Source: Carboxylicivirga sediminis (GTDB lineage: Bacteria > Bacteroidota > Bacteroidia > Bacteroidales > Marinilabiliaceae). Taken from it: DNA of 64,000 bases. Under the pieces are notes generated by a model. That model saw only the letters and a list, made by a program, of their open reading frames with translations, was not told the DNA's origin and searched no databases. Positions 16,974-27,035 of this stretch are shown piece by piece (position 1 is the first letter of the stretch; each line of letters starts with the position of its first letter). A program made the position numbers and the translations under genes. The stretch lies in the NCBI RefSeq assembly GCF_018156225.1, contig NZ_JAGTAR010000008.1, forward strand, positions 62,001 to 126,000, read 5' to 3'.

Positions 16974-18827
16974 ATGACAGAAGAAAAAGTAAATGCTGAG
17001 GAGCAGGAAAAAGCTCCTGAAGTGAATGTAAACGCGAATGTTCCAACAGAAGATTTTGATTGGGATAGTTACGAAGCAGGTGACGTTGTAGGCGCTGGTG
17101 CTTCAAAAGAAGAGTTAGCAGAAATGTACGATAAGACATTATCTACTATTTCTGAAAAAGAGGTAATTGAAGGTGAAGTTATTGCTCTTACAAAGCGTGA
17201 GGTTGTAATTAACATTGGCTTCAAGTCTGACGGTATCGTTAGCCGTAACGAATTCCGTTATAATCCTGAATTAGCTGTAGGCGATAAAGTTGAAGTTTAC
17301 GTTGAAAGCCAGGAAGATAAAAAAGGCCAGTTAGTTCTTTCTCACAAAAAGGCACGTGCATTACGTTCTTGGGATAGAGTTAATGAAGCGTTGGATAACG
17401 ACGAAGTTATCAAGGGTTACATCAAGTGTCGTACTAAAGGTGGTATGATTGTGGATGTATTTGGTATTGAAGCTTTCTTGCCAGGTTCACAAATTGATGT
17501 TAAGCCAATTCGCGACTATGATATGTATGTTGGTAAAACAATGGAATTCAAAGTGGTTAAGATTAATCCAGAGTTCAAAAACGTTGTTGTATCACACAAA
17601 GCGCTTATTGAGGCTGAGCTTGAGCAGCAGAAGAAAGATATTATTTCTAAGCTGGAAAAAGGTCAGGTATTGGAAGGAACTGTTAAGAACATCACTTCTT
17701 ACGGTGTATTCATCGACCTTGGTGGCGTAGACGGATTGATTCACATCACAGACCTTTCTTGGGGTCGCGTAAATCATCCGGAAGAAATCGTTCAGTTAGA
17801 TCAGAAGTTGAACGTTGTAATCCTTGATTTTGATGATGAGAAGAAACGTATTGCGCTTGGATTGAAGCAGCTGACTTCTCACCCATGGGATTCATTGGAT
17901 GCAGAAATGAAAGTTGGTGACATTGTTAAAGGTAAAGTGGTTGTAATGGCTGACTATGGTGCTTTCGTTGAGATTGCAGCTGGTGTTGAAGGTCTGATTC
18001 ACGTATCTGAAATGTCATGGTCACAGCACCTGAGAAGCGCACAAGACTTCTTAAAAGTGGGTGACGAAGTAGAAGCTATGGTATTGACATTGGATCGTGA
18101 CGAGCGTAAAATGTCACTTGGTATCAAGCAGCTGAAAGCTGATCCATGGGAGAAAATTGAAGAGAAATATGCTGTTGGCAGCAAGCATTCTGCTACTGTT
18201 CGCAACTTCACTAACTTCGGTGTATTTGTAGAAATCGAAGAAGGAATTGACGGCTTGATTCATATCTCTGACCTTTCTTGGACTAAGAAAATCAAGCACC
18301 CTGCAGAATTCACTGCTATTGGTGATTCTATCGAGGTGGTTGTTCTTGAAATCGACAAAGAAAACCGTCGTTTAAGCTTAGGTCACAAGCAACTTGAAGA
18401 GAACCCTTGGGATGTGTTCGAAGGTATCTTTACTGTAGATTCAGTGCATGAAGGAACTATTATTGACATTTTCGATAAAGGTGCCGTAATTGCATTGCAG
18501 TATGGAGTAGAAGGATTCGCAACTCCTCGTCACTTGGTGAAAGAAGACGGTTCGCAGGCTAAAGTTGATGAAAAACTTGATTTCAAAGTAATTGAGTTCA
18601 ATAAAGCTGCTAAACGTATTATTCTGTCCCACTCTCGTATCTTCGAAGATGAGAACAAGTCGGAAGAAGTTGCCGCTAAGAAAGCTGCTGCAAAAGCAAC
18701 TAAAAAAGGCGTGAAGAAGTTGAATGATAACTTAGAAAAGACTACTTTAGGAGATATTTCTGAGTTGGCTGCACTGAAAAATCAGTTGGAAGCTAACGAA
18801 GGCAAGTCTGAAGGAGACAAAGAATAA
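16974..18827 (+). CDS. rpsA: 30S ribosomal protein S1
   Basis: 617 residues with six S1 RNA-binding repeats, roughly at 60-125, 140-205, 225-295, 312-380, 397-467 and 485-555, recognisable from the repeated [20 protein letters not shown]-like cores. It binds mRNA and recruits it to the 30S subunit, which matters in Bacteroidota where Shine-Dalgarno sequences are weak. The N terminus is an acidic extension of about 55 residues and the C terminus a Lys/Ala-rich tail, both common in this phylum. Start chosen at the first ATG after the promoter. Confidence 0.97.
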   Translation: [617 protein letters not shown]

Positions 18828-18845
18828 GTTTAAAAACAACGATTT

Positions 18846-19202
18846 ATGGACTTCAAAATTGATAAATTAGACGATTTTACGCTGGTTCAGGTTCTGAAAG
18901 AGAAGATGGATACGCATGTAGCGCCCACCTTAAAATCAGAACTGGTGCTACTTTCTGGTAATGGTGAGAAAAACATTTTACTGGATTTAGGTAAGTGTAA
19001 TTACTGTGATTCGTCCGGTTTAAGTGCAATTTTGGTGGCCAACCGTTTGTGTAAAAATGCTGATGGTGTATTTGTATTGGCAGGTCTGCAGCCGGCTGTT
19101 GAGCGTTTAATCTCTGTGTCGCAGTTAGATTCTGTATTAAATATAGCACCGTCTTTAGAGGATGGTATTCAAATGATACGTAAAGCCATTGAAACAATTT
19201 AA
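18846..19202 (+). CDS. STAS domain protein (anti-sigma factor antagonist-like)
   Basis: 118-residue single STAS domain. The phosphorylatable Ser is likely in CDSSGLSAIL at about 57-59, as in SpoIIAA-type anti-anti-sigma factors. Gap of 18 bases after rpsA and one-base overlap with rnz suggest one operon. In Bacteroidota this gene commonly sits with rnz; its partner kinase is not in the window. Confidence 0.88.
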   Translation: MDFKIDKLDDFTLVQVLKEKMDTHVAPTLKSELVLLSGNGEKNILLDLGKCNYCDSSGLSAILVANRLCKNADGVFVLAGLQPAVERLISVSQLDSVLNIAPSLEDGIQMIRKAIETI

Positions 19203-20113
19203 TGGCCTTAACATTAACTATTCTCGGAAGTAATTCTGCATTACCAACATCGGATAGATATCCTACCGCTCAGATACTACGTGTATCTGAGCGTTTTTTT
19301 TTGATTGATTGTGGCGAAGGAACTCAAATGCAGTTGCGTCGCAATAAGGTTAATTTTTCAAAGATTAATCACATCTTTCTGTCTCATTTGCATGGCGACC
19401 ATGTATTTGGGCTCATAGGACTTATTTCAACGTTTGGATTGCTTGGTCGTAGAAAAGCTCTGACCATTCATGCACATGAAGATTTAAAATGCTTGCTTCA
19501 GCCTCATCTGGACTATTTTTGCGCTGATTTACCTTATCAGATTCATTTTAATGATTTGCGTTATGATGAGCCTGCTATAATTTATGAGGATAAGAAAGTA
19601 ACTGTCGAATCATTTCCATTATCGCATAGGGTGCCAACGTGTGGTTTTCTTTTTAAGGAAAAGGCAAAGGAGCCAAATATAAGAAAAGAGGCTATTCTGA
19701 AATATCAGTTAACTGTGCCTGAAATTGTAGCGATTAAAGATGGGCATCCATTTATTGGAGAGGACGGTAATGTAGTGCCGGAAGAGAATTTAATAACTCC
19801 AGCGCCCGCACCATTGTCTTACGCTTTTTGTTCAGATACCAGGTATTCTAGACGAATTATTCCAGTGATACAAGGGGTCAGTTTGTTATATCACGAAGCT
19901 ACGTTTTTGCATGAGCTAAAAGACCTGGCTAAACGAACAGGTCATACAACAGCGAAACAAGCGGCTGTTATTGCCCGAGATGCTGATGTAGGGCAACTCA
20001 TATTAGGGCATTTTTCCAGTCGTTATAAGGATGTTAGCCTCTTTGAAAATGAGGCGAAAGAAGTATTTCTGAATACAGCCCTTGTTTCAGATAATACTGT
20101 CATAGAATTATAA
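19202..20113 (+). CDS. rnz: Ribonuclease Z
   Basis: 303-residue metallo-beta-lactamase-fold tRNA 3-prime endonuclease that removes trailers from tRNA precursors. The zinc motif SHLHGDH is at 61-67, with the later His (PLSHRVPTCGF), the Asp in CSDTRYS and the His of ILGHFSSRYK completing the site. The family exosite lies in the middle region. Normal length. Its ATG overlaps the stop of the STAS gene. Confidence 0.96.
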   Translation: MALTLTILGSNSALPTSDRYPTAQILRVSERFFLIDCGEGTQMQLRRNKVNFSKINHIFLSHLHGDHVFGLIGLISTFGLLGRRKALTIHAHEDLKCLLQPHLDYFCADLPYQIHFNDLRYDEPAIIYEDKKVTVESFPLSHRVPTCGFLFKEKAKEPNIRKEAILKYQLTVPEIVAIKDGHPFIGEDGNVVPEENLITPAPAPLSYAFCSDTRYSRRIIPVIQGVSLLYHEATFLHELKDLAKRTGHTTAKQAAVIARDADVGQLILGHFSSRYKDVSLFENEAKEVFLNTALVSDNTVIEL

Positions 20114-20262
20114 GAATCCTCGCGTACTATTCTTTCCGCATTAGTCTACTTCAGGTTAAATTGTAAAAAAATGTAAATTTTATATGCGGCTGTAAACCTT
20201 ACTGTAGCTGCTTTCGCTTGATATTTTTCACTTCAATGAGTATTGCATGAAAGTAAAATAAA

Positions 20263-20303
20263 ATGCAAACGCTTGCATTATAAAAAATGTCAGTGCATAT
20301 TTG
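20263..20303 (+). promoter_or_regulatory. LacI-type operator and promoter before susC
   Basis: The palindrome ATGCAAACGCTTGCAT (20263-20278) has the CpG-centred inverted-repeat form of LacI/PurR-family operators. The TTG at 20273-20275 inside it is spaced 20 bases from CATATTTG at 20296-20303, a one-mismatch TAnnTTTG box, so the operator overlaps the -33 element. The same arrangement occurs at 26971-27011. The regulator encoded at 25886-26914 is the obvious ligand (inference). Confidence 0.75.
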
Positions 20304-20348
20304 TGTCAGTTTTTGATAATAATTATCGTTTAACCAAAATTAGATCAA

Positions 20349-23300
20349 ATGAATGAAAATCCAATTAATGGCATAAGTATACGTCTTTGTGTCATGCAAA
20401 TTGGCAGGCGCTTATTTTTTTTATTGCTGTTTGCTTTGATTTTTTCAACAGTGCAAGTGTTTGCGCAAAATGAGGTGAATATCGCCGGAAATGTGACTGA
20501 TATTAGTGGAGAAACCTTGCCTGGCGTGAATGTTTCGGTAAAGGGTACTACCAATGGGACTATTACTGATATTGATGGAAACTTTACACTGACAGTATTG
20601 GAAAATGATGTCCTTGTTGTAAGTTTTGTCGGGTATAAAACCCAGGAAGTTTCTGTTAATGGACAGGTTAAGTTTGAAATTGTTTTAGAGGAAGATGTAA
20701 CTGACTTGGATGAGGTTGTGGTAGTTGGTTATGGTGTGCAAAAAAAATCAGATGTTACAGGTGCTATCTCAACGGTTAAGCCCGAAGAGTTAGTCAAGCG
20801 TGATGTGGCAACAGTAGATCAGGCACTGCAAGGGCAAATGGCTGGTGTTACTGTTACGCAAGGTTCGGGTACGCCTGGCGAATCACCAAACATTTCTATT
20901 AGAGGCTTAGGTTCGCTTAATAATACATCCCCGTTGTATGTGGTTGATGGTATGATGCTTGATGATATCTCACACATCAACGCTAAAGATATTGAATCAT
21001 TGCAGGTGCTGAAAGATGCTTCAGCATCAGCTATATATGGTTCGAGAGGTGCAAATGGCGTTATTATTTTAACGACAAAAAAAGGTAAGGCCGGACAAGG
21101 GAAAGTAAGTTTTAGTGGTTACTATGGTGTTCAGAATTTTGCACATACACCCGAGTTGACAACTGCTAGTGAATGGGGCATGCTCAATAATGAAGCGTTA
21201 CTTGCATCTGGTCAGGCACCGTTATATAATAACCCAGAGGCTTTAGGTAGGGGAACAGACTGGCTTGATGCCATCTCGAAAAAAAATGCTGCGATTCAGA
21301 GTTATGATCTTTCATTTTCCGGTGGTACTGACAAGAGTACCTATTTCATTAGTGGGCAGTATTTTAACCAGGATGGTGTAATCAACAAAACTAATTACGA
21401 GAGACTGTCTTTAAGGGTTAATACTGAGCATCAAATTAAAGACTGGTTAAAAGTTGGTGAAAATCTGACTGTTACAAACTCTAGTCAATCTACTGTTTTA
21501 GAAGGTGACGAATGGAATAACTTACTGATTACACCTTTGAATATGGAACCTGTAACACCTGTTTATAACGAAGATGGTTCCTATGCTGCTTCTAAAAACC
21601 AGGTAAACAATCCTGTTGCTGCTATTGATAATACTTTTAATAAAGACAAGTCATTCCGGGTTCTGGGTAATGTGTATGCAGATGTTACACTGTTAAAAGG
21701 TTTAACATTTAAAACCAACTTTGGTGCGAACTTTGCTTTTGATGAGGGTAATGATTATAACCCTGTTTATTACGTATCTAACACGGATAAGAATGATGTA
21801 AATACCCTTTTTAAGGGGCATGATAAGGAGACATCTATTTCATGGACAAATACAATGAATTACCATACTACTTTCGGCGAGAATCATGATTTTTCAGCCA
21901 CTGCCGGTACTGATTATTATGAGCAAAAATTTGAGTGGGATGGTACAACTGTATCTAATCTGCCTACTGACGATGAAAAGTACAGAGTAATTGACAACTC
22001 AAGGAATAAAAAAGTAGCTAATTCTTATGGTTCGTTTTTTGAAAACCGTCAAATATCTTATTTAGCCCGTGTTAATTATGCGTATAACGGACGTTACTTA
22101 TTGACTGCAAATTTCAGAGCTGATGGTTCGTCTAAATTCGGATCCAATGAAAAGTGGGGATATTTCCCTTCGTTCTCTGCAGGTTGGCGCATTGTAGAGG
22201 AAGATTTTATGGATGGTGTTGATTGGGTTAGTAACTTGAAATTACGCGCTGGTTGGGGGCAGATAGGTAACCAGGGAGCAATACCCGCATATACACAGTC
22301 TACCCTCGCGTCAACCGGGCTAAACTATGTATTCGGAATACCTAAATCAATTATTAGTGGTTCTGCTTTTCAAAGTTTAGGTAACGATGAAGTAAAGTGG
22401 GAAACTGTAGAAACCACAAACTTAGGATTGGACTTTGGCTTTTTCAGGGGACGTCTTTCTGGTAGTGTTGAGTATTATATCAAGAATACACGCGATATGT
22501 TATTGACGCCTCCGGTACCTGGGCAAACCGGTATTGAAACACCTCCATGGCTCAATGCAGGTGAGATGAAAAATACGGGTGTTGAGCTAGGTCTTAACTG
22601 GCAGGATAGGATTGGACAAGTAAGGTATTCGATAGGTGGAAATATTACTACCATTAACAATGAAGTGGTGAGCCTGGGAGATGCCTCGCAAATTGATGAT
22701 GGTGACTTCAGAAGTTCAGGGAATGTAAATCGTACCGTGGTAGGCCGCCCAGTTTCTAATTTTTATGGCTTAGTAGCTGAAGGACTATTCCAGAATTGGG
22801 AGGAGATTAATGTCTATTACCAGAATGCAGCTGACGGCGTGCCTGATAATGTAGCTCCGGGTGATATACGTTATCGTGATGCAGACGGCGATGGTGAATA
22901 TGATTATGATTTTATCGGAAGTCCTATTCCGGAGCTAACGTATGCATTCAATGGTAGTATCTCTTACCGTGGTTTTGATTTTAACTTTTTATTAAATGGT
23001 GTTTACAGCATTGATGTTTATAACGGACCAGGTTACTATCAGTTAAGTTCAAGAGCTTATTGGAATACAGCTAAAGAACGCCTGAACCGCTGGACCGGAG
23101 AAGGAAGTACCAATGATCCTCGTAATGCACGCATGGTCAATGATGACTCACACAATACGCGTATCTCCAGTCGTTATATTGAGGATGGTTCCTATCTGAG
23201 AATTCAGAATGTGCAGCTGGGATATACATTGCCCGAAAGTGTTGTAGCAAAGTTAAAGCTGGAATCATTGAGGGTATATGTTAGTGGACAAAACCTTTAC

Positions 23301-23423
23301 ACATTTACCGAATATACTGGCTATGACCCAGAGGTTGGCGGCTATGGTACGTCTATCGGACTTGATCGGGCTACTTATCCGGTTCCTCGCACAATTACTT
23401 TTGGTATGAACCTAAGCTTCTAA
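20349..23423 (+). CDS. SusC/RagA-type TonB-dependent outer-membrane transporter
   Basis: Up to 1024 residues; the start at 20394 (MQIGRRLFFLLLFALIF) gives a cleaner signal peptide ending VFAQ, so the first 15 residues may not be translated. A carboxypeptidase-regulatory-like domain (about 40-125) is followed by the TonB-box-like DEVVVVGYG, a plug domain (LYVVDGMML, IYGSRGANGVIILTTKKG) and the 22-strand barrel. It imports oligosaccharides captured by SusD. It is shorter than many SusC but complete. First gene of a susC-susD-lipoprotein operon behind a LacI-type operator. Confidence 0.95.
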   Translation: MNENPINGISIRLCVMQIGRRLFFLLLFALIFSTVQVFAQNEVNIAGNVTDISGETLPGVNVSVKGTTNGTITDIDGNFTLTVLENDVLVVSFVGYKTQEVSVNGQVKFEIVLEEDVTDLDEVVVVGYGVQKKSDVTGAISTVKPEELVKRDVATVDQALQGQMAGVTVTQGSGTPGESPNISIRGLGSLNNTSPLYVVDGMMLDDISHINAKDIESLQVLKDASASAIYGSRGANGVIILTTKKGKAGQGKVSFSGYYGVQNFAHTPELTTASEWGMLNNEALLASGQAPLYNNPEALGRGTDWLDAISKKNAAIQSYDLSFSGGTDKSTYFISGQYFNQDGVINKTNYERLSLRVNTEHQIKDWLKVGENLTVTNSSQSTVLEGDEWNNLLITPLNMEPVTPVYNEDGSYAASKNQVNNPVAAIDNTFNKDKSFRVLGNVYADVTLLKGLTFKTNFGANFAFDEGNDYNPVYYVSNTDKNDVNTLFKGHDKETSISWTNTMNYHTTFGENHDFSATAGTDYYEQKFEWDGTTVSNLPTDDEKYRVIDNSRNKKVANSYGSFFENRQISYLARVNYAYNGRYLLTANFRADGSSKFGSNEKWGYFPSFSAGWRIVEEDFMDGVDWVSNLKLRAGWGQIGNQGAIPAYTQSTLASTGLNYVFGIPKSIISGSAFQSLGNDEVKWETVETTNLGLDFGFFRGRLSGSVEYYIKNTRDMLLTPPVPGQTGIETPPWLNAGEMKNTGVELGLNWQDRIGQVRYSIGGNITTINNEVVSLGDASQIDDGDFRSSGNVNRTVVGRPVSNFYGLVAEGLFQNWEEINVYYQNAADGVPDNVAPGDIRYRDADGDGEYDYDFIGSPIPELTYAFNGSISYRGFDFNFLLNGVYSIDVYNGPGYYQLSSRAYWNTAKERLNRWTGEGSTNDPRNARMVNDDSHNTRISSRYIEDGSYLRIQNVQLGYTLPESVVAKLKLESLRVYVSGQNLYTFTEYTGYDPEVGGYGTSIGLDRATYPVPRTITFGMNLSF

Positions 23424-23451
23424 TTAGGTAGTTAATTAAAACATTAAAGAA

Positions 23452-24957
23452 ATGAAGAAATTAAATATACTTACAATAGCAATAGCACTTATCACATTGC
23501 TGGGCTCTTGTTCGCAGGACTTATTAGATACCCCTGCGCCAAATATTTCAGATGCATCATTTTTTACATCTGATGAGGCTGCGTATGATGTACTGGTTGG
23601 TGTTTATGATCCTTTATCGCGTTACAACTATTCGCAAATACATGAGTGGATGATTGGTGACGTTGTGTCTGATGATGCCGAAAAAGGTGGTGAAGGACAC
23701 GGTGACTGGGCTGAGTGTCAGGATCTGAAAAATTTTAGAGCTAACACCGAAAATTCCATTTTACTGGCTCGCTGGCGCGAACCGTATGTAGGAATTAATC
23801 GTGCCAATAAGTTGATTGAAGGTATAGATGGAAATGAGAACATTTCGATGGATGTGCAGAAGCGTTATATTGCAGAAGCTAAGTTCTTGAGAGCCTGGTA
23901 TTATTTTCATTTAGTTAAAGTGTTTGGTGGTGTACCGATTGTTACTAGTGTGTTGCAGCCTTCGGAGTTTACATTACCTCGTAATACTGAAGCTGAGGTG
24001 TATGCACAAATCGAAAAGGATCTTAAAGAGGCTGCGCCAGAACTGCCTTTCAAGACTGAGTTTAAAGATCCGGTAACATTAATTGACCAGGAAGCCGGTC
24101 GTGCTACACGTGGGGCAGCTGAAGCTATGCTGATAAAGATGTACGTTTTCCAGGAGAAGTGGAGTGAAGCAGCAACTTTGGCTCAAAGCTTTATCGATAA
24201 TTATGATTGGTATGATCTGGAAGAAAATTATGCAGATGTTTTTACAAAGAAGGGAGAGAATGGTGTTGAGTCAATTTTTGAGATACAACATCTTGGAGTA
24301 GAGGGTGATGATGAATGGGGTGACTCTAACGATGGTAATGTAACAGCTATCTATCAAGGCAGTCGCGAGCTGTATAATGGCGATGGAGAAATAGTAAGTG
24401 GCTGGGGCTGGGGCTTTAATTTGCCCACTCAAGATTTGTATGATGAGTATGAGGATGGTGATTTGCGTCGCGAAGCTACTATCATAGACGATAAAGATGT
24501 GTTGTGGGAAGGATCAGATGATGAAGAAATCATTTGCACCAAGCACATCAATAGTATTGGGTATGACGCGAAAGTGTATCATTCAAAGAAATATTACATT
24601 CCGGCAAGTGAGCGCTTGAATATGTCCAATTCATCGAATAACTGGCGTGCAATCCGTTTCGCAGATGTGCTGTTATGGCATGCCGAGGCTAATGCGCACA
24701 CAGGCGGTGACTGGGAGTATGGTGTTAATCGGGTTAGGGCCAGAGTTGGGCTTGATCCAACAAGCTCTGCCGACGCATTGGAAGCAGTTTATCATGAGCG
24801 TCGTGTTGAATTAGCGATGGAAGGGCATCGTTACTGGGATTTAGTGCGTACCGGAAGAGGCAATCTGATGAATGGGTATTCAGACAATAAACGTTTAATG
24901 CCGATACCGCAGGCTGAAATTGGATTGAATCCAAATCTTGAGCAGAATCCTTATTAA
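23452..24957 (+). CDS. SusD/RagB-type glycan-binding lipoprotein
   Basis: 501 residues with lipobox LLGSC. Helical TPR-like SusD fold: the N-terminal SusD-like segment, KRYIAEAKFLRAWYYFHLVK at about 140-160, and the C-terminal ERRVELAMEGHRYWDLVRTG followed by MPIPQAEIGLNPNL. It caps the upstream SusC on the cell surface and binds the target glycan. Starts 28 bases after susC; one-base overlap with the longest reading of the next gene. Confidence 0.95.
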   Translation: MKKLNILTIAIALITLLGSCSQDLLDTPAPNISDASFFTSDEAAYDVLVGVYDPLSRYNYSQIHEWMIGDVVSDDAEKGGEGHGDWAECQDLKNFRANTENSILLARWREPYVGINRANKLIEGIDGNENISMDVQKRYIAEAKFLRAWYYFHLVKVFGGVPIVTSVLQPSEFTLPRNTEAEVYAQIEKDLKEAAPELPFKTEFKDPVTLIDQEAGRATRGAAEAMLIKMYVFQEKWSEAATLAQSFIDNYDWYDLEENYADVFTKKGENGVESIFEIQHLGVEGDDEWGDSNDGNVTAIYQGSRELYNGDGEIVSGWGWGFNLPTQDLYDEYEDGDLRREATIIDDKDVLWEGSDDEEIICTKHINSIGYDAKVYHSKKYYIPASERLNMSNSSNNWRAIRFADVLLWHAEANAHTGGDWEYGVNRVRARVGLDPTSSADALEAVYHERRVELAMEGHRYWDLVRTGRGNLMNGYSDNKRLMPIPQAEIGLNPNLEQNPY

Positions 24958-24977
24958 TGAATTTAAAAAGTTATCCG

Positions 24978-25793
24978 ATGAAATATATAAAATACATAGC
25001 TACTTTTCTGGTGGCAGCTTTAATGGTCTCATGTTCGCCTGAGGTTGAATTAAGAGATCTTGGTCCCGATCCTAGCGGTGAAATCAAGGTTGATAAAATT
25101 GATGGTAATAATTTTAATTACTCTTTTGAAGGTAAAGATGCCTTTTTATTAAACTGGTTCTTTGATAATGGGATTCATTCACAGGAGCAAAAATTAGATG
25201 TTTATTTTCCTTTTAAAGGTGAATATGATAACAAATTATTGATTTCAGGTGGTCCTTCCACAGTAGAATTAAATCATAAGTTAGTGGTTGAGAATACCGA
25301 TCCTGCAATATGTGAAGTTCCTGAATTAAAAATGTTAACAGGGGGTTGTGAAGGTGAAGGAAAAACCTGGGTATTTGCAACCGATCGTCCGGATAGTAAT
25401 CCTTTTGCGGGTAGTGGTGTTGGTCTGCATTTTTTCATGGTTGATCCGGCTGATTGGACAGTTTTCTGGTGGAATGCCGGAGACCCGGGTTCTGGAGGTT
25501 CTGTTGTGTCAGATATTAATGCTGAAATGACGTTTGACTTAAATGGTGGATTCAATTATACCTACATGCATGATGGTGAGGTGAAAACGGGTAGTTTTAC
25601 TCTTGACCTGGACAAGCAGACACTGTCAATTAATGGCGCTGATTTGGTTGGTGCCTATGGTACGTACCTTGACAATACTAAAGGAGGTAAATATGAATTG
25701 AAGAAGCTCTCGGATGATGAGTTGATACTATTTCAGACTCATGGAGAAGGTTTCTGCTGGATTTTTAAGCCTAAGGGGCACGATTATAATTAA
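24978..25793 (+). CDS. Surface lipoprotein of the susCD operon
   Basis: 271 residues from the ATG at 24978; an alternative ATG at 24957 overlaps the susD stop but would put seven extra residues before the signal. Lipobox ALMVSC. The first half is beta-rich like a PKD or Ig-like module, the second half (about 115-270) has FNYTYMHDGEVKTGSFTLDL, reminiscent of lipocalin-like domains in SusE/SusF-position proteins. Position suggests a surface glycan-binding protein. Family not recognised. Confidence 0.7.
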   Translation: MKYIKYIATFLVAALMVSCSPEVELRDLGPDPSGEIKVDKIDGNNFNYSFEGKDAFLLNWFFDNGIHSQEQKLDVYFPFKGEYDNKLLISGGPSTVELNHKLVVENTDPAICEVPELKMLTGGCEGEGKTWVFATDRPDSNPFAGSGVGLHFFMVDPADWTVFWWNAGDPGSGGSVVSDINAEMTFDLNGGFNYTYMHDGEVKTGSFTLDLDKQTLSINGADLVGAYGTYLDNTKGGKYELKKLSDDELILFQTHGEGFCWIFKPKGHDYN

Positions 25794-25805
25794 GTGTTTA
25801 TCAGA

Positions 25806-25830
25806 TGGGAGCTGCCTAACCCAGCTCCCA
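25806..25830 (+). terminator. Hairpin after the susCD operon
   Basis: TGGGAGCTG (25806-25814) pairs with CAGCTCCCA (25822-25830). The T tract after it is poor, so it may only partly stop transcription before the LacI gene. Confidence 0.55.
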
Positions 25831-25885
25831 CTGCTTTACTTCGCTTAATTTTTGTTACTTTGCACTTTTAATCAATAAAAGCAAA

Positions 25886-26914
25886 ATGTCCCCTAAAGAG
25901 AAGAAAGGCGAAATAACCATTAATGATATAGCCAAAGAGCTTAATATTTCACCATCAACAGTTTCGAGAGCCTTAAATGATAATGCTAAAATCAGTGAGG
26001 CAACTAAAAACAAAGTTAAAGCGGTAGCAAGAGATTTAGGTTATGAGCTGAATTTGGTGGCGTCAAGTCTTTCAAAGAATAAAACGAATGTAATTGGGGT
26101 TATTATTCCACATCTTGGTTCGCAGTTTTTTGCCAAAGCATTGAGTGGTATACAAGAGGTGGCCAGAGATAATGGATATAATGTTATTATTAGTCAAACC
26201 AATGAAAGTGTGCAGCAAGAGGTTGAAATGACGCGCGTGATGAATTCGGCCCGAGTGGATGGGTTGGTGTGTTGTTTAACTATGGAAACAGACAATGTTG
26301 ATCACTTTAATGTTTTCGTCAAAAAAAGTATCCCGGTTGCTATGTTCGATAGGGTTAGTTATGCTGTCCCCGGACCAAAAATTGTTGTTGATAATTATGA
26401 AGCTGGATATGTCGCTACTGAGCATTTAATTAATTTAGGATGTAAACGTATTGCTCACCTGGCAGGAGTGGTTTCTTCAAAGGTGTTTGAGGAGAGGTCG
26501 GAAGGTTTTAAAGATGCTTTAAAGAAGCATAGTTTACCGTTATTGTCTCAATTTTTGTTGTCAAGCGATTTGACTGAGCAAGATGCACGTGATGCTGTGC
26601 GCTTGTGGATGAATTTGCCCCAGAGACCTGATGGTATTGTTGCGGCAAGTGCCTCCTCTGGCTTAATTATAGCCTCGGCAGTTAAGGCTTTGGGAATTAA
26701 ACTTCCTGAGGAGCTATCCATAATTTCGCTTGGGAATGAGCGTTGTAATGAATTTGTAACACCTTCCTTATCGGCAGTTGATATGCCTGGTTATGAAATG
26801 GGTAAGGCCGCAGTAACTCAGTTAATAAAATGTATTAACGATGGTGTATCTGATAGTTCAATCACATTAAAGCCTATTCAGCTGTTAATACGAAATTCAT
26901 CATTTAAGCATTAG
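25886..26914 (+). CDS. LacI family transcriptional regulator
   Basis: 342 residues. The helix-turn-helix (about 11-30, TINDIAKELNISPSTVSRAL) and hinge helix are followed by a periplasmic-binding-protein-like effector domain (NVIGVIIPHLGSQFFAKAL, then VDGLVCC, GCKRIAHLAG and IISLGNE). It should bind the paired palindromes at 20263-20278 and 26971-26986 and respond to a sugar or sugar phosphate. It lies between the susCD operon and the GH2 gene, both of which carry the operator; no copy of the operator precedes its own start. Confidence 0.93.
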   Translation: MSPKEKKGEITINDIAKELNISPSTVSRALNDNAKISEATKNKVKAVARDLGYELNLVASSLSKNKTNVIGVIIPHLGSQFFAKALSGIQEVARDNGYNVIISQTNESVQQEVEMTRVMNSARVDGLVCCLTMETDNVDHFNVFVKKSIPVAMFDRVSYAVPGPKIVVDNYEAGYVATEHLINLGCKRIAHLAGVVSSKVFEERSEGFKDALKKHSLPLLSQFLLSSDLTEQDARDAVRLWMNLPQRPDGIVAASASSGLIIASAVKALGIKLPEELSIISLGNERCNEFVTPSLSAVDMPGYEMGKAAVTQLIKCINDGVSDSSITLKPIQLLIRNSSFKH

Positions 26915-26970
26915 TCAATAAATCTAATGATTAAGAATTTAAATCAGGCTCAATGTTTTTGTGTAAAAAA

Positions 26971-27011
26971 ATGCAAGCGCTTGCATGGATGATAATATTT
27001 GTGCATATTTG
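26971..27011 (+). promoter_or_regulatory. LacI-type operator and promoter before GH2 gene
   Basis: ATGCAAGCGCTTGCAT (26971-26986) is a perfect 16-bp palindrome. TTG at 26981-26983 is 20 bases from CATATTTG (27004-27011). The 14 bases between operator and GTGCATATTTG are the same in number as at the susC promoter, so both promoters share one architecture. Confidence 0.78.
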
Positions 27012-27035
27012 CTGCAAACCAAAAAACATTATTAA

